Assembly (NCBI GenBank): GCA_937892655.1
Contig: CALBJC010000150.1
Span: 1 to 27,054, forward strand
Direction of reading: 5' to 3'
DNA from: an uncultured Clostridia bacterium
GTDB lineage: Bacteria; Bacillota; Clostridia; Oscillospirales; Ruminococcaceae
DNA length: 27,054 nucleotides
Shown here: in pieces, positions 22,912-27,054 of the stretch
Numbering within the stretch: position 1 is the first letter of the stretch
How the letters are laid out: each line of letters begins with the position of its first letter
The notes under the pieces: generated by a model
Database searches by the model: none
Told to the model about the DNA's origin: nothing
The model's input: the letters and a program-made list of their open reading frames with translations, nothing else
Made by a program: the position numbers and the translations under genes

Positions 22912-23733
22912 TTGAAATGTCCTATCTGCAAGGCTGAGGTAGCTGATTCTTTATCAAAGTGTTCAGAATGCGGCTATGAATTTTCAGAAGAAAAATCGAA
23001 GAAGAAAAAGTTCTCTCTTTTTTCAATTTTCAAAAAGAAGAATAATGACCAATCTGTTCAGCCTGAACAGCCCGAAGGCAAAAAGAAGCTTTCTTTCAAG
23101 GTGAAAGCAATCCTTGCTTTTATAGGCGTAATTATCATTGCGATAATTGTGGCTATTATAGTAAGCTCAATTAACGCTTCAAGAGGTGTAAGACTTGCCG
23201 AGGATTTGTCTGAGGCGATAGGCCGTTCAATTGCTCATGCAGAAAAGACCGCAAAGGTTGAGCTTGTAGAAGAGTCTGCATACGCTGCTGCCAATAAGCT
23301 TTTGTCAAGGCAGGGTGCTTTATATCTCTACGAATCATCAAACGAGGTTGTGGTAGACGGCGTTACATTCCCTAAGTGGGTTATTTATGTTTCTCTTGAT
23401 GAAAAGAGCGATCTTTCAATGGTTGAGTATTATGATTTTGCTCTGTTGGAAGAAAACTACAAGGGTGAAAAAACAAAGGCTGAAATTGACATCAGTCAGA
23501 TTGTTGTTGATGACAAGCGTAAGGATGTTGAAAAGCTTTTGAAAATAGAGCCTTCTAAAATTGAGTATTCTGCTCAGACTGTAAAATACTGTTACAACTA
23601 CTATTTTATAAATGATGACGGCGATGAAGAGGCTAAGGCTTTCTACATCGTTTATGACAGAGATAGTGACAGAGTAATGAATACATACCGCCTCGAGCTT
23701 TCAGAGCAGTGGGCACCAAGATATCTGTTTTAG
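22912..23733 (+). CDS. zinc-ribbon single-pass membrane protein
   Basis: 273 residues from a TTG start. The TTG was chosen because GGGGTG lies 9 bases upstream and it gives MKCPICK, the usual form of such proteins. The GTG four codons earlier overlaps the ribosome binding site. Cys3, 6, 17 and 20 form a zinc ribbon (CPIC, CSECGYEF). A Lys-rich stretch (about 27-60) is followed by a TM helix (about 63-88) and an outer domain of about 185 residues (region SEAIGRSIAHAEKTAKVELV to EQWAPRYLF) that I do not recognise. The layout suggests a cytoplasmic metal-binding head with an extracytoplasmic sensor or assembly domain. Own promoter, own terminator. Confidence 0.78.
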   Translation: MKCPICKAEVADSLSKCSECGYEFSEEKSKKKKFSLFSIFKKKNNDQSVQPEQPEGKKKLSFKVKAILAFIGVIIIAIIVAIIVSSINASRGVRLAEDLSEAIGRSIAHAEKTAKVELVEESAYAAANKLLSRQGALYLYESSNEVVVDGVTFPKWVIYVSLDEKSDLSMVEYYDFALLEENYKGEKTKAEIDISQIVVDDKRKDVEKLLKIEPSKIEYSAQTVKYCYNYYFINDDGDEEAKAFYIVYDRDSDRVMNTYRLELSEQWAPRYLF

Positions 23734-23739
23734 TTTAAT

Positions 23740-23770
23740 AACTGCCACTTTTTTGAGTGGCAGTTTAATT
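23740..23770 (+). terminator. rho-independent terminator between zinc-ribbon and MATE genes
   Basis: AACTGCCACT / AGTGGCAGTT, a 10-bp perfect stem with a 6-base T-rich loop, is followed by TTAATTTT. It ends 12 bases before the MATE start codon, so it may also limit read-through into that gene. Confidence 0.82.
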
Positions 23771-23782
23771 TTGGAGAGATTT

Positions 23783-25120
23783 ATGGCAACGGATTTAACC
23801 TGCGGCAAACCAATGCCGCTACTTATAAAATATTCGCTCCCGATGTTTTTATCGGTAGCCTTTCAGCAGATTTACAATATCGCCGACAGTATCATAGCAG
23901 GTCGCTATATAGGCGAAGATGCATTGGCGGCAATCGGTGCATCATATCCTATAACGATGCTTTTTATTGCTGTTGCAACGGGTATGAGTGCGGGCTGTTC
24001 TGTAATTATTTCTCAGCAGTTTGGTATGAAAAGCTACGAGAATACAAAAACGGCTATCTATACCGCTCTTTCTTCAACCGCGGTTTTAAGCGTTTTGCTC
24101 ACTCTTGTGGGAATGCTTTTTTGCAACAATATTATGACGCTTATCGATACCCCGAAAAACATTTTTGACAGTTCTGCTGATTATCTGCGTATTTATATTT
24201 TCGGACTGTTGGGGCTTTTTATTTACAATATCTGCAATGCTGCATTTACTTCAATGGGCGATTCAAAAACACCATTGTATCTGCTTATCGGCTCATCTGT
24301 AGGAAACATTATTTTAGATATTGTATTTATCAGGGATTTTCAAATGGGCGTTTCGGGCGCTGCATGGGCAACTCTTATTGCGCAGGGTATGAGCGCAGTT
24401 GTAGCTTTCATCATTTTAAATGTAAGGCTTAAAAAACTTGTATGTGAAAGATACCGCATATTTTCATTTGAATTACTTGCAAAGATCACAAAGGTTTCGA
24501 TTCCAAGTATCTTACAGCAGTCTTTTGTATCGGTAGGTAACATTTTTGTTCAGCGCGTTGTAAATGGCTTTGGCTCATCTGTAATTGCCGGCTATTCATC
24601 AGCAGTAAAGATAAATACCTTCTCTGTAATTACGATGTCAACAATGTCAAATGCGTTTGCAAATTTCACAGCGCAGAATATCGGCGCATCAAAGGTTGAC
24701 AGAATTAAAGAGGGCTTTAAGAATGCCTCGGTTATAACAATAGCTATCGGTGCTGTGTTTACAGGCGTATATCTTATATTCTCTGATTCTCTGATAGCAA
24801 TGTTTTTAAAGGATGGCGAGGGTATCGAGGCTGTAAAATGCGGCTCGGAATTCTTAAGAATTGTCGCACCGTTTTATATAATAATAGGTATGAAGATTTT
24901 ATGCGACGGCGTTTTAAGAGGGGCAGCCCTTATGGGACAGTTTATGTCAGCAACATTTTTAGACCTGCTTTTGAGAGTAGCTCTCGCTTACATTCTGCCA
25001 TCAATCTTTAATACCCATACAAGTATCTGGTTTTCATGGCCGGTCGGCTGGACTATTGCGGCTGTAATTTCAGGCGGATTTTATCTCAAAGGTGACTGGA
25101 AAAAGCGTGGAGTAGTCTGA
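23783..25120 (+). CDS. MATE family efflux transporter
   Basis: 445 residues, about twelve TM helices. The N-terminus MATDLTCGKPMPLLIKYSLP, then MFLSVAFQQIYNIADSIIAG, has the MATE opening with Q-Q-x-Y-x-x-x-D. The second half-repeat begins KVSIPSILQQSFVSVGNIFV. It exports cationic drugs or metabolites using Na+ or H+ gradients. The substrate is unknown. The ATG has GGAGAG 6 bases upstream. It sits just beyond a terminator and has no promoter of its own that I could find, so it may be expressed by read-through. Confidence 0.92.
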   Translation: MATDLTCGKPMPLLIKYSLPMFLSVAFQQIYNIADSIIAGRYIGEDALAAIGASYPITMLFIAVATGMSAGCSVIISQQFGMKSYENTKTAIYTALSSTAVLSVLLTLVGMLFCNNIMTLIDTPKNIFDSSADYLRIYIFGLLGLFIYNICNAAFTSMGDSKTPLYLLIGSSVGNIILDIVFIRDFQMGVSGAAWATLIAQGMSAVVAFIILNVRLKKLVCERYRIFSFELLAKITKVSIPSILQQSFVSVGNIFVQRVVNGFGSSVIAGYSSAVKINTFSVITMSTMSNAFANFTAQNIGASKVDRIKEGFKNASVITIAIGAVFTGVYLIFSDSLIAMFLKDGEGIEAVKCGSEFLRIVAPFYIIIGMKILCDGVLRGAALMGQFMSATFLDLLLRVALAYILPSIFNTHTSIWFSWPVGWTIAAVISGGFYLKGDWKKRGVV

Positions 25121-25188
25121 AAAGACTTTAAAAATCTTAATAATTTGTAAATTTTGAGGTTTTCGGGAAGATAACTTTGCATTTATCG

Positions 25189-25217
25189 TTGACATTAAAT
25201 GCGCGTTATGATAGAAT
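25189..25217 (+). promoter_or_regulatory. sigma-A promoter of the rplU-prp-rpmA operon
   Basis: TTGACA, 17-base spacer, TAGAAT, with TATGA before the -10. It starts the L21 leader transcript. Confidence 0.85.
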
Positions 25218-25221
25218 AATA

Positions 25222-25302
25222 AAGCCGCTTGTGCTAGGCTCATAAAGCTGATTTTACAGAAAATCACGCCAATGTGCAGCGAGTTTATGAAAAAGGCAGG
25301 TG
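25222..25302 (+). ncRNA. L21 ribosomal leader (autoregulatory 5' UTR element)
   Basis: An untranslated leader of about 85 nt contains GCCGCTTGTGCTAGGCTCATAAA and later GCCAATGTGCAGCGAGTTTATGA. The blocks CTCATAAA and TTTATGA(G) pair, and the element ends at AGGCAGGTG before rplU. The order and motifs fit the Firmicutes L21 leader, at which L21 is thought to limit its own synthesis. The call is from motif memory and pairing, not a covariance search. Confidence 0.7.
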
Positions 25303-25311
25303 CATTTGAGA

Positions 25312-25623
25312 ATGTACGCAATCATTGAAACAGGTGGAAAGCAGTATCAGGTTAAGGAAGGCGATGTAGTTTTCGTAGAAAAGCTCGCAGTTGAAGCTGA
25401 AGATGCTGTAACTTTCGACAAGGTAATCGTGGTAGGTAAGGATGACGGCATTGTTGTCGGCGCTCCATACGTTGACGGTGCTACAGTTGAAGCTAAGGTT
25501 TTAAAGAATGGCAAGGCTAAGAAGATCACTGTATTTACTTACAAGCCAAAGAAGGGCGAAAAGAAGAAGCAGGGTCACAGACAGCCATACACTCAGGTTA
25601 GAATCGAAGCTATCAAGGCATAA
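25312..25623 (+). CDS. rplU: 50S ribosomal protein L21
   Basis: 103 residues, standard length, starting MYAIIETGGKQYQVKEGDVV, then FVEKL, and ending KGEKKKQGHRQPYTQVRIEA, then IKA. It binds 23S rRNA next to L20. The ATG is used instead of the GTG 12 bases upstream because the family begins MYAIIETGG, and AGGTG serves as the ribosome binding site. The stop overlaps the prp start as TAATG. Confidence 0.98.
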   Translation: MYAIIETGGKQYQVKEGDVVFVEKLAVEAEDAVTFDKVIVVGKDDGIVVGAPYVDGATVEAKVLKNGKAKKITVFTYKPKKGEKKKQGHRQPYTQVRIEAIKA

Positions 25624-25940
25624 TGATCAAGGCTAAGTTTTACAAATCAGCCAGTGGTAAATTGCGTGGCTTCAGCGTAAGCGGTCATGCAGGACTAGCT
25701 GAATCAGGATTTGACGTTTGCTGTGCAAGCGTATCATCTGCAGTAATGCTTACAGCCAATACCATTACAGAGGCTTTTTCAATAAAGCCCCTAGTATCAG
25801 TAGAAGATGATCAGATCCGACTAATGCTGAATGAAGATAACGATACTCTGGATAAAATCCTTCTAGGTTTTTTACTCCATATGCAGTGTCTGTCTGAAGA
25901 TTTCAGCGGTTTTATTTCCATAACAATTTTGGAGGTGTAA
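25623..25940 (+). CDS. prp: ribosomal-processing cysteine protease Prp
   Basis: 105 residues. Prp removes the N-terminal extension of L27 in Firmicutes. The catalytic His22 (SGHAG) and Cys34 (DVCCASVS) fall at the same numbers as in S. aureus Prp. Located between rplU and rpmA as in other Firmicutes, with start codon overlapping the rplU stop. The substrate is encoded next. Confidence 0.95.
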   Translation: MIKAKFYKSASGKLRGFSVSGHAGLAESGFDVCCASVSSAVMLTANTITEAFSIKPLVSVEDDQIRLMLNEDNDTLDKILLGFLLHMQCLSEDFSGFISITILEV

Positions 25941-25942
25941 TC

Positions 25943-26224
25943 ATGATTAGAATTTCAATGCAGTTTTTTGCTCATAAGAAAGGTGTAGGTTCTACAAAGA
26001 ACGGCCGTGACTCAGAAGCTAAGCGTCTTGGCGTTAAGAGAGCTGACGGTCAGTATGTTCTCGGCGGCAACATCATCGTTCGTCAGAGAGGTACTCACAT
26101 TCATCCGGGTGCAAACGTTGGTAAGGGTTCCGACGATACACTCTTTGCTATGATTGACGGAACAGTTAAGTTTGAAAGATACGGTCGTGACCGTAAGAAG
26201 GTTTCAGTATACCCTGTTCAGTAA
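25943..26224 (+). CDS. rpmA: 50S ribosomal protein L27 with Prp-cleaved extension
   Basis: 93 residues. The N-terminus MIRISMQFFAHKKGVGSTKN has the nine-residue extension ending in QFF, which Prp cuts before the Ala that reaches the peptidyl transferase centre. GRDSEAKRLGVKRADGQ is the conserved body. GGAGGTG precedes the ATG. Two bases separate it from prp. Confidence 0.98.
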   Translation: MIRISMQFFAHKKGVGSTKNGRDSEAKRLGVKRADGQYVLGGNIIVRQRGTHIHPGANVGKGSDDTLFAMIDGTVKFERYGRDRKKVSVYPVQ

Positions 26225-26243
26225 TCATCTTATAAAGCATACA

Positions 26244-26284
26244 AAAATCCTGAGCGCAAGCTTGGGATTTTGCTGTTTTATTTT
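26244..26284 (+). terminator. hairpin with GCAA tetraloop between rpmA and obgE
   Basis: A 12-bp stem (AAAATCCTGAGC / GCTTGGGATTTT, two G-U pairs) is closed by a GCAA loop and followed by the T-rich stretch gctgttttatttt. It is probably a partial terminator that lowers obgE relative to the ribosomal genes. It could also be a processing site. No separate obgE promoter was seen. Confidence 0.72.
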
Positions 26285-26311
26285 AAACTTTTCAGAAAGG
26301 TAGGGGTAAAA

Positions 26312-27054
26312 ATGTTTGTAGATGAAGCCAAGATTTACGTCAAAGCAGGCGATGGCGGTGACGGTGCAGTATCATTCCACAGAGAAAAGTATGTAGCGTC
26401 AGGCGGTCCTGACGGCGGCGATGGCGGTAAGGGTGGCGACATAGTATTTTTAGTTGATGATAATATCTCAACCCTTATCGATTTCAGATTCAAAAGAAAA
26501 TATGTTGCAGATAAGGGTCAGAACGGTTCTTCCCGTAACTGCTACGGTGCAAAGGCTGATGACCTTATCATAAAGGTGCCAAGAGGTACAATTGTAAGAG
26601 AAGAGGAGTCAGGAAGAATACTGGCTGATATGTCAGGCTCAGAACCGGTTGTTATCGCAAAAGGCGGTAAGGGCGGCAGGGGTAACGCTCATTTTGCAAC
26701 CCCTACAAGACAGATTCCTCGTTTTGCAAAGCCGGGTTTCAAGGGCGATGAATATAACTTAAAGCTTGAGCTCAAGCTTTTGGCTGACGTAGGTCTGGTA
26801 GGCTTTCCAAACGTTGGTAAGTCAACTCTCATTTCAGTAGTTTCAGCTGCAAAGCCAAAGATTGCAAACTATCATTTTACAACCTTAACTCCTGTTTTAG
26901 GCGTTGTAAAGGTTGCAGAAGAAAAGTCATTTGTTATGGCGGATATCCCGGGTCTTATCGAGGGCGCCAGCGAGGGTGTAGGCCTTGGTCATGAGTTTTT
27001 ACGCCACGTTGAAAGATGTCGTCTTATTGTTCATGTTGTTGACGTTTCAGGTTC
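26312..27054 (+). CDS. obgE: GTPase Obg, N-terminal part
   Basis: The first 247 residues are visible, and the C-terminal part is beyond the window. The Gly-rich Obg domain is MFVDEAKIYVKAGDGGDGAV, then SFHREKYVASGGPDGGDGGK. The G domain follows with G1 GFPNVGKST, switch region HFTTLTPVLGVV and G3 ADIPGLIEGASEGVGLGHEF. Obg binds the 50S subunit and acts in ribosome assembly and stress control. AAAGGTAGGGG lies upstream of the ATG. Confidence 0.97.
   Translation, partial: MFVDEAKIYVKAGDGGDGAVSFHREKYVASGGPDGGDGGKGGDIVFLVDDNISTLIDFRFKRKYVADKGQNGSSRNCYGAKADDLIIKVPRGTIVREEESGRILADMSGSEPVVIAKGGKGGRGNAHFATPTRQIPRFAKPGFKGDEYNLKLELKLLADVGLVGFPNVGKSTLISVVSAAKPKIANYHFTTLTPVLGVVKVAEEKSFVMADIPGLIEGASEGVGLGHEFLRHVERCRLIVHVVDVSG

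Noticed and set aside
25121..25160. Terminator after the MATE gene
   Set aside because: AAGACTTT...AAATCTT pairing is weak and AT-only in its core, with no clear T-tract. I would not annotate it.

Overview
The window looks like chromosome from a Gram-positive member of Clostridia, most like gut Oscillospiraceae/Ruminococcaceae. The reasons are moderate-to-low GC, GGAGG-type ribosome binding sites, sigma-A promoters with the Gram-positive TRTGN extension, a Prp protease beside an L27 with the cleavable N-terminal extension, an LTA-synthase-family enzyme, a DUF5685/J-domain pair and a BspA-like leucine-rich repeat protein. No species can be named from this sequence alone.

Left part (1-4754, all minus strand), accessory in character. 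From upstream to downstream: a two-TM small protein, a GNAT acetyltransferase, a pectate-lyase-fold beta-helix protein tightly coupled to a LURP-one-like protein, a single-pass protein with a Thr-rich stalk and a toxin-like outer domain, a type IV pilin-like protein, and the start of a DUF4011-type (transglutaminase-like/helicase) protein cut by the window edge.

Middle (4783-14967, minus strand). A clear promoter and a short leader ORF precede an apparent operon: ABC-F ATPase, AraC regulator, 1539-residue GGDEF/EAL protein, rlmD (rumA-type 23S rRNA methyltransferase). Directly behind rlmD lie two single-gene units (an MTA/SAH nucleosidase and a GNAT acetyltransferase). Each unit is bounded by copies of the rlmD 3' end and by a second conserved sequence encoding VDIPPKGITDE. 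All three junctions meet at the same GAG codon. This resembles stacked site-specific integrations at the rlmD 3' end, an att-site-per-gene cassette array without an integrase. It is the most unusual feature of the window.

Right part. A divergent promoter drives a plus-strand run (small hypothetical protein, DUF5685, J-domain protein, membrane protein, TVP38/DedA-like protein) that ends at a bidirectional terminator shared with ung. The ung gene is translationally coupled to a membrane-anchored leucine-rich repeat protein on the minus strand. Next, on the plus strand, come an LTA-synthase-like enzyme overlapping a FlK-like thioesterase, a zinc-ribbon membrane protein, a MATE transporter, and the conserved L21 leader-rplU-prp-rpmA-obgE ribosome cluster, with obgE cut by the window edge.

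No rRNA, tRNA, CRISPR array, transposase or integrase was seen. Most promoter calls share the form TTGAAA/TTGACA-17-(TRTGA)TAnnnT, so the transcription units can be delimited with some confidence.
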